In this document: in pieces, positions 35,493 through 46,429 of the stretch | Position numbering within the stretch: position 1 is the stretch's first letter | Layout: every line of letters begins with the position of its first letter | DNA from: Parvibaculum sp. | GTDB lineage: Bacteria; Pseudomonadota; Alphaproteobacteria; Parvibaculales; Parvibaculaceae | Direction: 5' to 3' | Length of the DNA stretch: 64,000 bases | Assembly: GCF_019635935.1 (NCBI RefSeq) | Contig: NZ_JAHBYN010000001.1 | Coordinates: forward strand, 1,364,001 to 1,428,000 | Program-made: the position numbers and the translations under genes | The notes under the pieces: generated by a model | What the model was told of the DNA's origin: nothing | What the model saw: only the letters and a program-made list of their open reading frames with translations | Databases searched by the model: none

Positions 35493-36523
35493 GCACGGCC
35501 CTCCGGATCGACGGCTTTCAGGCGCGCCGCTGCCTGCTCGGGCGGGATGTCGACAAGGAAGATACCGGCGCCCTGCTCGACGCCCGCGAGATATTTCAGC
35601 TTGCCGGCGTCACGCCGGAACGGACGAATTTCGATCGTCATGTGAAAACTGTCTTCGAAGCCGCGCGGCGCTGCCTGCACCGTCAGTATGTAGGGCATCG
35701 GCTTGCCGAAAAGCCCGTCGAGACGGCGCACCGAGCGGCCTAGCAGACGTGCCAGCGCTTCCGTTTCCGCAGACGACAACGCATCGGGACCGGGAACGCG
35801 GCGGCGCGGCGCAAGCCAGGTCTCGAACGGGTACATCGCGAATGGCGGCACGAACGACACCGCGGCGCCGTTCTCGTCGAGCTGCAGCGCAGGCGCGCCC
35901 GCCTCAACTAGACGTGTGACGACCGGCGCATCCGCTTGCGCCTGCGCGGCCCGCAGCGCCCGTTGCGGAACGAAGGAGAAGGCATAGATCTGGCCGTGCG
36001 GATGATGCAGCGTCACGCCGATCTCTTCGCCCCGGTTCTCGAAAGGAAGGACGAAGGCAAAGCCGGCCTCGTCGCGCAGTGCCTTGAGCCGCGCACCCCA
36101 GACCTCGATCAGCAGCGCCAGCCTGTCGACCGGCAGCGTGCCGAGCCCGCCCGCATGATCGGCCGAAAACACCACCACTTCGCAGCGCCCCGCAGCCGGC
36201 GACGTGGCGATGCCTTCGATCGCCGGCAATTCGTTCGTCCCGGCAACCAGCGCAGGGAACCGGTTTTCGAAGACGGCAATCTCGAAATCGGCAAAGGGAA
36301 TTTCACCAAGCCGCCCCTCTGCCGCCGGGCAAAGCGGACAGGCCGCCGCGTCGGGCAGGAATGTCCGCCCCTGTCGCGCGCCCGCGTAGGAAACCCATTC
36401 GCCAAGCAATGGATGCCAGCGCAGATGCGGCGGCGTGGCCGGGGGCTCGGCCGGCAGCGCCGCGAGCGGCGGCGCCTCATGGAGCCCACGCCCATAAAGC
36501 AGCAACTCGCGGCCACCCGGCAT
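35489..36523 (-). CDS. galT: Galactose-1-phosphate uridylyltransferase
   Basis: A 344-residue GalT of the HIT superfamily. The nucleophile motif is HHPHGQ with His174 and His176 (His176 expected to be uridylylated), and CPLC (62-65) is the zinc-binding pair. Conserved FENRFPAL and GRCEVVVFSADH are present. It makes UDP-galactose from galactose-1-phosphate. The ATG at 36523 is a reasonable start, but a GTG at 36559 or a TTG with an AAGGTGG site is possible. First gene of the galT-galK pair and divergent from the WbaP-type transferase, which uses UDP-galactose if its annotation is right. Confidence 0.92.
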   Translation of the reverse strand: MPGGRELLLYGRGLHEAPPLAALPAEPPATPPHLRWHPLLGEWVSYAGARQGRTFLPDAAACPLCPAAEGRLGEIPFADFEIAVFENRFPALVAGTNELPAIEGIATSPAAGRCEVVVFSADHAGGLGTLPVDRLALLIEVWGARLKALRDEAGFAFVLPFENRGEEIGVTLHHPHGQIYAFSFVPQRALRAAQAQADAPVVTRLVEAGAPALQLDENGAAVSFVPPFAMYPFETWLAPRRRVPGPDALSSAETEALARLLGRSVRRLDGLFGKPMPYILTVQAAPRGFEDSFHMTIEIRPFRRDAGKLKYLAGVEQGAGIFLVDIPPEQAAARLKAVDPEGRA

Positions 36524-36672
36524 CGAATGTCGTCTGAAGGTAAACAACGAAGGCCCCACCTTTGCATTAACCCCGAATTAACCGCGTTCAACAGCTCAAT
36601 TCGGCACACGGCATTCTGGCGCACAACTTGCGCTCTCACGAAGCAATTGTCGCATTCGGACACATTGTAGGC

Positions 36673-38238
36673 GTGAGTACCGTGACCGCACTGAACAACC
36701 GGATTTCAGCTTTCGAGACCGCAACCCCCGTTGCCTCGCCCTTGGCGCCCGCGACCGAGGCCGCGCCGCGCGAGCAGCAGGTGGCCGGCTCGCGCCTGAC
36801 GCCGCTCGCCGACCGCTTCATGCTGCTGATGGGCGATATGGGGGCGCTGATGATCGCCCAGTTGATTGCCGGCATGATCGCTTTCGGCGTCAGTATCCAG
36901 CTTTTCAACACCGATTTCGGTGCCCTGAACGCCGAAGAACTGACCGGCCGCCTTGTCCGCATCGGCTTCCTGCTGATGCTGCCGGTCCTCTGGTGGGCCG
37001 CCAAGGGCCATTATTCGAAGCGCACCCCTTTCTGGTCGGAGGCCAAGGAAATCGTTAAGGCGATTGCCCTGGTCGCGCTGGTCGACGGCTTCCTGCTCTA
37101 CCTGACCAAGGACTATTTCTCCCGCCTCTGGATGCTCCAGGCCTGGGTCTGGGCGCTGGTTCTGGTCCCGGTGGCGCGTATCGGTATGAGACATGTCCTG
37201 AAGCGGTACGGCGGCTGGACGGCACCGGTGCTGCTGATCGGCTCGAAGGAGAACACCGACGAGGCCGCCCAGGTCCTCGAATCCGAGCCCTATCTGGGCT
37301 ACGAGATCGCCGGCACGGTGGACCTCGCCGACCTGACCTCGGAAAGCAATGCCTCGAGGCCCGGCAGCCTGCTTTATCGCGCTGGTGGCCAGCTCTCGGC
37401 GGCGCTCCGCCTCGCCTGCAACGGCCACGGCGCCCGTTTCGTGGTGCTGGCGCCCTCGCCCGAGGAAATGGCCAAGCTCGACCACATCCTTCGCGCCCTG
37501 CACCGCGCCCGCATCGCCTTTTCGATCATCCCGCCGGTCAAGGGCATCGGCGTGATGGCGCTCGAAACCGGCAACTTCTTCAGCCACGACCTCGTGATGC
37601 TGACGCTGGCCGACAACCTGAACCGTCCGATGGCGCGCATCGTCAAGCGCAGCTTCGACCTCGCGGTCGCCTCCGCCGCGCTGTTGGTCCTCTCGCCCTT
37701 CTTCTGGGCCGCTTCGGCGCTGATCCGCCTCGACGGCGGCCCGGCCTTCTACGGCCACCGCCGCGTCGGCGAGAAGGGCCGCGAGTTCATGTGCCGGAAG
37801 TTCCGCACCATGCATGTGGACGGCGATGCAATCCTGAAGAAAATTCTGGACAGCGATCCGCAGCGCGCCGCCGAATGGGCCCGCGACCAGAAGCTGCGCG
37901 AGGATCCCCGCATCACCCGCATCGGCGCCTTCCTGCGCAAGACCAGCCTCGACGAACTGCCGCAGCTCCTGAACGTGATCCGCGGCGAAATGAGCCTTGT
38001 CGGACCGCGTCCGGTCACCTACCCGGAAGTCCTGCGCTACGGCGAGGACGCCGAATACTACCTCTCCGCCAAGCCCGGCATCACCGGCCTCTGGCAGGTC
38101 AGCGGCCGCAACGACACGACCTACATGCGCCGCGTCCAGCTCGACGCCTGGTACGTCAAGAACTGGTCGCTTTGGCAGGACATCGCGATCATGTTCAAGA
38201 CGCTGCCGGCCGTACTGCTGCGCAAGGGCGCCTGCTGA
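36673..38238 (+). CDS. Polyprenyl-phosphate hexose-1-phosphate transferase (WbaP-type)
   Basis: A 521-residue membrane enzyme. The N-terminal 130 residues hold several membrane helices, a CoA/nucleotide-binding-like domain (APVLLIGSKENTDEAAQVLE) follows, and the C-terminal sugar-transferase domain begins around residue 330 with a helix (ASAALLVLSPFFWAASALI). Catalytic blocks are MCRKFRTMHVDGDAILKK, RKTSLDELPQLLNVIRGEM and SLVGPRPVTYPEV. It transfers a sugar-1-phosphate from UDP-sugar to undecaprenyl phosphate to begin a surface glycan. Length and layout fit WbaP (galactose), agreeing with galT/galK next door, but glucose is possible. The GTG at 36673 is the likely start; a TTG at 36628 is in frame. 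A strong terminator follows. Confidence 0.88.
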   Translation: MSTVTALNNRISAFETATPVASPLAPATEAAPREQQVAGSRLTPLADRFMLLMGDMGALMIAQLIAGMIAFGVSIQLFNTDFGALNAEELTGRLVRIGFLLMLPVLWWAAKGHYSKRTPFWSEAKEIVKAIALVALVDGFLLYLTKDYFSRLWMLQAWVWALVLVPVARIGMRHVLKRYGGWTAPVLLIGSKENTDEAAQVLESEPYLGYEIAGTVDLADLTSESNASRPGSLLYRAGGQLSAALRLACNGHGARFVVLAPSPEEMAKLDHILRALHRARIAFSIIPPVKGIGVMALETGNFFSHDLVMLTLADNLNRPMARIVKRSFDLAVASAALLVLSPFFWAASALIRLDGGPAFYGHRRVGEKGREFMCRKFRTMHVDGDAILKKILDSDPQRAAEWARDQKLREDPRITRIGAFLRKTSLDELPQLLNVIRGEMSLVGPRPVTYPEVLRYGEDAEYYLSAKPGITGLWQVSGRNDTTYMRRVQLDAWYVKNWSLWQDIAIMFKTLPAVLLRKGAC

Positions 38239-38273
38239 AACGGTCTTAACCTGAAAAAGGCGGAGAAATTGAC

Positions 38274-38306
38274 AGACCCGGCAACCGAAAGGCTGCCGGG
38301 TCTTTC
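38274..38306 (+). terminator. Rho-independent terminator after the WbaP-type gene
   Basis: AGACCCGGCA (38274-38283) pairs perfectly with TGCCGGGTCT (38294-38303) around ACCGAAAGGC, followed by TTC. A 10-base-pair G+C-rich stem 36 bases after the stop makes a convincing terminator, and it isolates the transferase from the pse operon. Confidence 0.8.
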
Positions 38307-38404
38307 GTGCGCGAAGAGACAAAAACAAGCAAAATCAACGACATAAAGAAAGCGAGAGCCCGGAAGGCCGCCGTCGAAGCACCGGCGATCCGCGCACTTG
38401 GTAA

Positions 38405-40646
<2,242 letters not shown>

Positions 40647-40650
<4 letters not shown>

Positions 40651-41339
40651 TCGTCGCGGTGATCCCGGCGCGTGGCGGCAGCAAGCGCATTCCGGGCAAG
40701 AACATTCGGCCTTTTGCGGGCAAGCCGATCATCGCATGGTCGATCGAGGCGGCGCGGGAGAGCGGGCTCTTCGACCGGATCGTCGTCTCGACCGACGATG
40801 AAAGAATCGCCGAAGTCGCGGCCGCCTGCGGTGCAGAGGCACCGTTTCGCCGTCCCCCCGGCCTTGCTGATGACCACACCCCCACGGTGCCGGTAATCGC
40901 CGATGCAATAGCGCGCCTGAACGTCGCGGATAGCACCGCCGTGTGTTGCCTTTATGCGACGGCCCCCTTTGTCGCGCCCGCCGATCTGCGCGCCGGTCAC
41001 CGGTTGCTTGAGGAAACCCGCGCGCCCTTTGTTCTGAGCGTGACCAGCTTTGCTTTCCCAATCCAGCGGGCGCTGAGGCGCCATTCGTCGGGCGCGGTCG
41101 AAATGTTCGACCCCGCGCAGATGCAGACCCGATCTCAGGATCTGGAAGAAGCGTGGCACGACGCCGGGCAATTCTACTGGGCGCGGGCCGCGACATGGCA
41201 AAGCGGGGCGGGCATATTCGACAATGGCGCATATGGCCTGCCGCTGCCGCGTCATCGCGTTCAGGATATCGACACCGAGGAAGACTGGATCCGCGCGGAA
41301 CACATGATGCGCATTCTTCAGGCGGAGGCGCATCCGTGA
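40647..41339 (+). CDS. pseF: Pseudaminate cytidylyltransferase
   Basis: A 230-residue CMP-sugar synthase. The N-terminal nucleotide site IPARGGSKRIPGKNIRPFAG is a firm family mark. Conserved FDRIVVSTDDERIAEVA and the C-terminal DIDTEEDW metal/nucleotide region follow. It activates pseudaminic acid with CTP. NeuA and LegF are related, but the surrounding pse genes support PseF. Overlaps both neighbours (ATGA with pseC; single base with pseG). Confidence 0.9.
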
Positions 41340-42433
41340 TGCATGTCGCCTTCCGCACAGACGCCGCACTGACCATCGGCACCGGCCATGTCATGCGTTG
41401 CCTGACGCTTGCTCGGGCGTTGGCGCTGCAAGGTCACAACTGCCGGTTCGTCTGTCGCGACCTGCCAGGCAACCTCAATCCCCAAATCGCGGCGGAGTTC
41501 GGCCTGACCCCGCTTCCTGCACCACAAGGACCTGTCCCGGCCGGCCCGCCCGCCCATGCAGCTTGGGCCGGCGTGGATTGGACGCAGGACGCGGTGGAAA
41601 CCCGCGCAGCGCTGCAGGCGGCGCCTACGGATTGGCTGGTGTTGGATCACTACGCCTTTGATGCGCGTTGGCAAAAGGCCGCCCTGCCCGACGGCACGAA
41701 GCTGATGGTGATCGACGATCTGGCTGACCGCCCCCATATCTGCGACATGCTGCTTGACCAGAACCTTGGCCATGACGCTTTGAATTATGCCGGGCTGGTG
41801 CCTGACGGCAGCATCTGCCTGACCGGGCCGCGTTACGCGCTGCTGCGCCCCGAATTCGCCGATCTGCGGGCAAAGGCACTGGCGGCGCGTGCCGGGCGCG
41901 GCCTGCGGCATCTGCTGATTTCGATGGGCGGAGTGGATACAGTCGATGCGACATTGACCATTCTTCGGGCCTTGCCGGGCGCACCACTGCCCGAGAATCT
42001 GGAGATCGCAGTGGTCATGGGCGCGCAGGCCCCTGCGCTAGAACAAGTTCGCGCGCTGGCAGGCGAAATGCCCTGGCGAACGAAAGTAGTGGTTGATGTG
42101 CGCGACATGGCCGCGCGTATGGGTCAGGCCGATCTGGCCATCGGTGCGGGTGGCGGCACCACATGGGAACGCTGCTGCCTTGGTCTGCCCAGTATCATCG
42201 TGCAGATTGCCGAGAATCAGGCCGGTATCGCGCAGGCACTGGCCAAGGCAGGGGCGGCGCTCGATCCCGGGCCGCTGCACACCCCGGATTTCGCGCACAG
42301 ATTGCGGGCGGCGCTGGCCGACGCCCGCGATCCCGGCCGCATGGCTGCCCTGTCGGAAAATGCAGCCGCGCTTTGCGATGGCGAGGGGGTCGGGCGGGTG
42401 TTGTCCATTTTCGGTCAGGGGGCGTCGGCATGA
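41339..42433 (+). CDS. pseG: UDP-2,4-diacetamido-2,4,6-trideoxy-altropyranose hydrolase
   Basis: A 364-residue GT-B-fold nucleotide-sugar hydrolase. The N-terminus FRTDAALTIGTGHVMRCLTL carries the catalytic His of the GTGHVMRC motif. The C-terminal nucleotide site includes the AIGAGGGTTWERCCLGLP region. It removes UDP from the altrosamine intermediate before the aldol step. In the usual pathway the substrate is first N-acetylated by PseH; no PseH is present, and a formyltransferase follows instead. The ATG at 41339 overlaps the pseF stop. Confidence 0.9.
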   Translation: MHVAFRTDAALTIGTGHVMRCLTLARALALQGHNCRFVCRDLPGNLNPQIAAEFGLTPLPAPQGPVPAGPPAHAAWAGVDWTQDAVETRAALQAAPTDWLVLDHYAFDARWQKAALPDGTKLMVIDDLADRPHICDMLLDQNLGHDALNYAGLVPDGSICLTGPRYALLRPEFADLRAKALAARAGRGLRHLLISMGGVDTVDATLTILRALPGAPLPENLEIAVVMGAQAPALEQVRALAGEMPWRTKVVVDVRDMAARMGQADLAIGAGGGTTWERCCLGLPSIIVQIAENQAGIAQALAKAGAALDPGPLHTPDFAHRLRAALADARDPGRMAALSENAAALCDGEGVGRVLSIFGQGASA

Positions 42434-43086
42434 AAATCGACATCATCTGTTCAAGCGACGACCATCCGGTAAATCCCTGGCTTAAACAATGGATGCGCAA
42501 GCACGAGACCCGGCATCGACTTGGACTCTTGCGGAAAAAAACAGAACTCACATCAGGCGACATTCTTTTCCTGATCTCTTGCACCGAATTGATCTCGTCG
42601 GAACAGAGAAAGCTCTACAGACATTGTATCGTTCTCCACGCCAGCGATCTTCCCGCCGGCCGTGGCTGGAGCCCGCACATCTGGTCGATTCTCGAAGGTG
42701 CGTCGACCATAACGGTGTCTGCAATCGATGCCGAAGATCGCGTGGATAGCGGAGCGATCTGGGCGCAAAGAGCCTTCGATGTTGCGCCACATCAGTTGCA
42801 CGATGAGATCGACGCAGCGCTTTTCGATGCCGAAATTGCGCTTTTGGACCAGGTCGTAGGTATGGTGGAACGCGGTGAGACACCAGTACCCCAGCCCGAT
42901 ACTGAAGCGAGCTACTACCCGCGCAGAACCCCTGCGGACAGTGAAGTTGACCCGGGCAAGTCAATTTCCGAACAATTCGACAAGATCAGGGTATGCGATC
43001 CGAACCGTTACCCGGCGTTCTTCAGACTGCATGGCCATGTGTATTCGATCAGCCTGAAAAAGGTTCAGAGCGATGACAAACATTGA
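42430..43086 (+). CDS. Formyltransferase-family protein in the pse operon, likely N-4 modification
   Basis: A 218-residue protein. The LHASDLPAGRGWSP block matches the methionyl-tRNA-formyltransferase-type fold (His70 as catalytic His, normally NxHxxxLPxxRG), and Asp106 in DRVDSGAI is the partner Asp. The usual Asn of the triad is not in place. The gene sits between pseG and pseI, where pseH often is, overlapping pseG by 4 bases and pseI by 14 bases. It could add a formyl group in place of the PseH acetyl group, giving an N-formyl pseudaminic acid derivative. The fold is reasonably clear; the function is inferred from position. Confidence 0.75.
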   Translation: MKIDIICSSDDHPVNPWLKQWMRKHETRHRLGLLRKKTELTSGDILFLISCTELISSEQRKLYRHCIVLHASDLPAGRGWSPHIWSILEGASTITVSAIDAEDRVDSGAIWAQRAFDVAPHQLHDEIDAALFDAEIALLDQVVGMVERGETPVPQPDTEASYYPRRTPADSEVDPGKSISEQFDKIRVCDPNRYPAFFRLHGHVYSISLKKVQSDDKH

Positions 43087-44119
43087 AATTTCAGGCCGCG
43101 CCATCGGCGCCGGCAATCCGCCCTATGTCATTGCTGAAGTGTCGGCCAATCACAATGGCGACCTGAACCAGGCGTTGCGCCTCATCGACGCCGCCGCCGA
43201 GGCGGGCGCGGACGCGGTCAAGATCCAGACCTATCGCCCCGACACGATCACACTGAAATCGGATGCGCCGGATTTCCAGATTTCCGAAGGCCTGTGGGCC
43301 GGGCGTACGCTTTACGATCTGTATGAGTGGGCGCATACGCCATGGGAGTGGCATGAAACGCTCTTTGCCCATGCCGCCAAACGAAGCATCACGCTGTTTT
43401 CGTCGCCCTTCGACTCCACGGCGGTGGACCTTTTGGAAGCCCTCGGCGCGCCAGCATACAAGATTGCCAGCTTCGAGGCCGTTGACCTGGCGCTGATCCG
43501 CTATGTCGCCTCGAAGGGCAAACCGATGATCATTTCCACCGGCATGGCAGATCTGGAGGAAATTTCGGAAGCGGTCGAGGCGGCGCACGAAGCTGGCTGC
43601 CGCGAATTGGTGCTGTTGCACTGCGTCTCGGGCTATCCGGCGCCGGCCTCGGACTACAACCTCGCCACGCTCTCGGATCTGGCGGCGCGCTTCGAGGTAC
43701 CGGTGGGTCTGTCGGATCATACGCTTGACAATACGACCGCAATCGCCGCGGTGGCGCTGGGAGCCACTGTGATCGAAAAACATATGACGATGGATCGCAC
43801 GGGCGGCGGACCGGATGACAGTTTTTCACTCGAACCGAAAGAGTTTGCGGCGCTTGTGAATGGCGCGCGGACGGCATGGGGGGCGATCGGCACGATCGAC
43901 TACGGGCGAAAGTCCAGTGAACTGGGAAACATCAAATTCCGGCGCTCGCTTTATTTCGTGAAAGATTTGAGAGCAGGCGAAGCGATTACCCGGGATGCCA
44001 TTCGCAGCGTACGTCCCGGCTACGGTCTGGCACCAAAGCATCTCGACGCTCTGATAGGCCGGCGTGTAAAAGCCGACATTCAGCGCAACACGCCCGTCAA
44101 GCTTGAGGACATTGAGTAG
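43073..44119 (+). CDS. pseI: Pseudaminic acid synthase
   Basis: A 348-residue NeuB-family synthase with a C-terminal SAF/antifreeze-like domain. The N-terminal AEVSANHNGDLNQALRLIDAA and GADAVKIQTY are the TIM-barrel family marks; HCVSGYP and GLSDHTLD with GATVIEKHMTMDRTGGG line the active site; the SAF part includes RRSLYFVKDLRAGEAIT. It condenses the 6-deoxy-altrose sugar with phosphoenolpyruvate to make pseudaminic acid. NeuB and LegI are alternatives, but the complete pse context supports PseI. Last gene of the operon. Confidence 0.93.
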   Translation: MTNIEISGRAIGAGNPPYVIAEVSANHNGDLNQALRLIDAAAEAGADAVKIQTYRPDTITLKSDAPDFQISEGLWAGRTLYDLYEWAHTPWEWHETLFAHAAKRSITLFSSPFDSTAVDLLEALGAPAYKIASFEAVDLALIRYVASKGKPMIISTGMADLEEISEAVEAAHEAGCRELVLLHCVSGYPAPASDYNLATLSDLAARFEVPVGLSDHTLDNTTAIAAVALGATVIEKHMTMDRTGGGPDDSFSLEPKEFAALVNGARTAWGAIGTIDYGRKSSELGNIKFRRSLYFVKDLRAGEAITRDAIRSVRPGYGLAPKHLDALIGRRVKADIQRNTPVKLEDIE

Positions 44120-44241
44120 ATGTTCGACAGCATCCGGAGCGGGCCGGAGATGGCTTCGTCAACGGCGAAAAACGACAGCGGTCGCATATAGAAGCGCCAG
44201 GCCGCTGCGGATTCGGCATCGCGGGCTCCGGTCGCCCTGGC

Positions 44242-44856
44242 TCATTTTTCGAGAAGAAACCACGTCAAATCGTCCTGCGGGAAATAATTGTCCCGGTGGT
44301 AGGCAAAGCCGTAATCGACCAGCCGCATACCGAACCGCTCGATGATTTCGCCGGCGAAGTCGCGCTTGAACAGCCGATCCTCGATGCCGCGATAATTCAC
44401 AACCACCGGGGCGGGATTGTAATACTCGCAGACCATCACATAGCGCGCCGAAAGCGCGTGAAGGTTGTCATAGACCCGCGTCAACTCGTCCGGGTTGATA
44501 TGAATGAGCACACCCTTGGTGAACGCCATGTCGTATGTCCGCCCCACCGGCAGCGCATCGATGATCGTTCCATGGACGATTTCGGCGATACCGAGGGCGC
44601 GGGCCTTGTCCGCCGCGGTGCCGTTGATTTCATGCCCGCAAAGTTCGAAATTCGGATTGATGCGGTGCAGCGCCTGCAGGTTCAGCCCGATATTGCAGCC
44701 AAACTCGACGATCGAGCCGACGTCCGGCGCCGATCTGAGGATACGGGCAAAAAGCGCCATGTTCGACGTAACGATGTGCTCGCCCTGATTCCGGTCCATA
44801 TACGCATCGCCGAACGCGCCGGTCCAGAATTTCTCCTGCTCGGTCCTGAATGTCAT
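44242..44856 (-). CDS. Pseudaminic-acid-biosynthesis-associated methylase
   Basis: A 204-residue class-I SAM-dependent methyltransferase. The SAM-binding loop is SIVEFGCNIGLNLQAL, and the whole sequence (TFRTEQEKFWTGAFGDAYMDRN at the start, split over two blocks; CEYYNPAPVVVNYRG; DDLTWFLLEK at the end) fits the methylase family repeatedly found near pse genes. It is on the opposite strand from pseI with a gap of 122 bases. ATG at 44856 follows AGGGG; an ATG at 44862 overlaps the stop of a small upstream frame. Target may be the sugar or a flagellar protein. Confidence 0.85.
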   Translation of the reverse strand: MTFRTEQEKFWTGAFGDAYMDRNQGEHIVTSNMALFARILRSAPDVGSIVEFGCNIGLNLQALHRINPNFELCGHEINGTAADKARALGIAEIVHGTIIDALPVGRTYDMAFTKGVLIHINPDELTRVYDNLHALSARYVMVCEYYNPAPVVVNYRGIEDRLFKRDFAGEIIERFGMRLVDYGFAYHRDNYFPQDDLTWFLLEK

Positions 44857-44858
44857 TC

Positions 44859-45029
44859 TCATGCCCCTGCCTGACGAGAAATGCCCTGCGTCCAACCGCT
44901 GTCGGCACCAAATTTGTATTCGTGCTCCTGCGCCACGGCCTCGTCATTCTCGTCGCAGCGATGGACCGGACTGACACTATCGCCGGAGAAGAGGCGGACG
45001 CCCGGATGGATCGCATCGTTCTCCGGCAT
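44859..45029 (-). CDS. Small hypothetical protein upstream of the Pse methylase
   Basis: A 56-residue frame (MPENDAIHPGVRLFSGDSVS at the start) with an acidic, well-mixed composition. Its stop overlaps the candidate ATG at 44862 of the methylase, suggesting translational coupling. The frame stays open upstream to at least 45086. No family is recognised, and it may be the degraded tail of a longer gene. Low certainty. Confidence 0.3.
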   Translation of the reverse strand: MPENDAIHPGVRLFSGDSVSPVHRCDENDEAVAQEHEYKFGADSGWTQGISRQAGA

Positions 45030-45195
45030 GGCCTCGGTTTTCCCTCGTCCGGTGATTCGCCAATTGGCGGTGCCCGATATTCTCACACAGACGCCACCGG
45101 GGAGACAGCCTCCCGCGAATTGTCCGACCTCGTGTTGCTCACAACACGGGCAAAAGACGGACGACTTTCGCCGGCCCTCGCCAGAAGCAGGCCCG

Positions 45196-45771
45196 TCAAA
45201 AGATCGAGCGCACCCCGATCAGGCCGAAAGCCAGTGCCGCGCCCCAGACGAGCGGCATGGCCCGCTTGATCCGGCGGCGGATGCTGCGCCGCATCGGCCC
45301 CTGCGCGGCCTGCAGGCCGGCCAGCGCCGCCGCCACGCCGTCGCCGGACGCCGCCTCGGTCTCGACGATACGGATCTGCGCCGCGATAACCGCACCGCGA
45401 TGGGTGACGATCCGGGCGCATTTGATGTCGCCATCCACCCGGGCCGAAGCCCGCAGCGTCACCTCGCCGGACGCGACAAGCGTACCGTCGAAAACACCGG
45501 CGATCTCGGCGCGTTCGACCCGCGCCTGGCCCTCGACCCGGCCGCATGTGCCGATCGAGAGAAACCCGGCATTGAGGTCGGCATTGATCGCCGCGCCATC
45601 GACGAACATCGCGCCGCGCGTGTCGAACGATCCTTCGAGAACGCTGTTCTCGCCGATCGTGATGTCTTCATTGCCGGGCCGCACCAGCCGCACCGGCGGC
45701 TCGGGCGGACGCCGCCGCGCCGCGCCGCCGCTGGCACCCGCCATGGCCGAATTCTGTTCATTGAGCGTCAT
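45196..45771 (-). CDS. Bactofilin-family polymer-forming protein with C-terminal membrane helix
   Basis: A 191-residue protein. The core (about 40-145) shows the beta-helix repeats of bactofilins: ITIGENSVLEGSFDTRGAMF, FLSIGTCGRVEGQARVERAE and VTLRASARVDGDIKCARIVT. The C-terminus is basic (RRSIRRRIKR) followed by a membrane helix (AMPLVWGAALAFGLIGV), unusual because most bactofilins lack a tail anchor. GAGGAG precedes the ATG at 45771. Bactofilins form filaments that place cell-wall or polysaccharide machinery, so nearness to a surface-glycan cluster is suggestive. Confidence 0.78.
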   Translation of the reverse strand: MTLNEQNSAMAGASGGAARRRPPEPPVRLVRPGNEDITIGENSVLEGSFDTRGAMFVDGAAINADLNAGFLSIGTCGRVEGQARVERAEIAGVFDGTLVASGEVTLRASARVDGDIKCARIVTHRGAVIAAQIRIVETEAASGDGVAAALAGLQAAQGPMRRSIRRRIKRAMPLVWGAALAFGLIGVRSIF

Positions 45772-45993
45772 CTCGATCTCCTCTTCGCCGGAAGCCGGCC
45801 CCGCTGCATGGAAAATTCCGTCAGCAGACAAACCGGTCTTCACCATCTGTCGCGAGGCAAATCCTGCCCGGCGGCAATGTAGAAAGAGTTTCGATTAAGC
45901 ATGAACGCAACCGATGCGGAGCGACCGGCGCGAAAACACATCCGGAATGGAGCGACGAGGTCGCGGCGGTGTGTGCAATCAACGTCACGCTCG

Positions 45994-46166
45994 TTTCCCT
46001 GTTCAGCAGGGAAAGAACAGGGAAAGTTGCCTGTTTGGGTCCGGATTCCGGAGATGCCCGCTGGAAAGGTCTCAAGAATTCAGGAGCTTGGCGTAAAATT
46101 CCCTAGACGACGAAACAGGGAATTTTTTTGCGCGAGCAGGGAAGCAACAACGCGAATACAGGGAAA
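45994..46166. repeat. CAGGGAA short-repeat array
   Basis: Five direct copies of CAGGGAA start at 46007, 46018, 46116, 46137 and 46159, and inverted TTCCCTG lies at 45995, spread over 170 bases. The first inverted-direct pair makes a small hairpin (TTTCCCTG ... CAGGGAAA). From memory, similar CAGGGAA-rich tracts occur in intergenic DNA of other alphaproteobacteria. Function unknown. Confidence 0.6.
46095..46128. terminator. Bidirectional terminator-like hairpin
   Basis: AAAATTCCCT pairs with AGGGAATTTT around AGACGACGAAAC, and the plus strand continues with a run of T. Both strands end in T-rich tails, so it could stop transcription from either side and shield the AbiE remnant and the bactofilin region. 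No gene reads directly into it. Confidence 0.4.
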
Positions 46167-46429
46167 GTCGGCGCCGCCCGGGAAAGAGGCGGCAGATGAC
46201 GGCTCGCCCCGTCGCCGGAAAGATTCCGTCCGTTGAAGCAGCACCGAACGCTTGACCGCAGTCAGGGTGAATTGTCGTCATTGTTGAACTTGCCCCCAAA
46301 CCTTGGACGGGCCGGGCTGACAATTTCCGGGGCGCGCGCCAAACGCTGATTTTCCGGCCGCATTTACGACGCCAGCATTCCTGCGGAGGCAATCAGCGGC
46401 AAGGCCGCAAGCAGCAAGAGAGGGCCAGG

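Larger units (their letters stand above)
45850..46425. other. Intergenic region with CAGGGAA repeats, no gene
   Basis: About 575 bases between the bactofilin start and the AbiE remnant. The frames here have repeat-derived sequence with no domain. The region holds CAGGGAA repeats and a bidirectional hairpin, both listed separately. Confidence 0.5.

Noticed and set aside
45901..46236. 111-codon plus frame through the CAGGGAA repeats
   Set aside because: The frame is made of repeat sequence and has no ribosome site or family.
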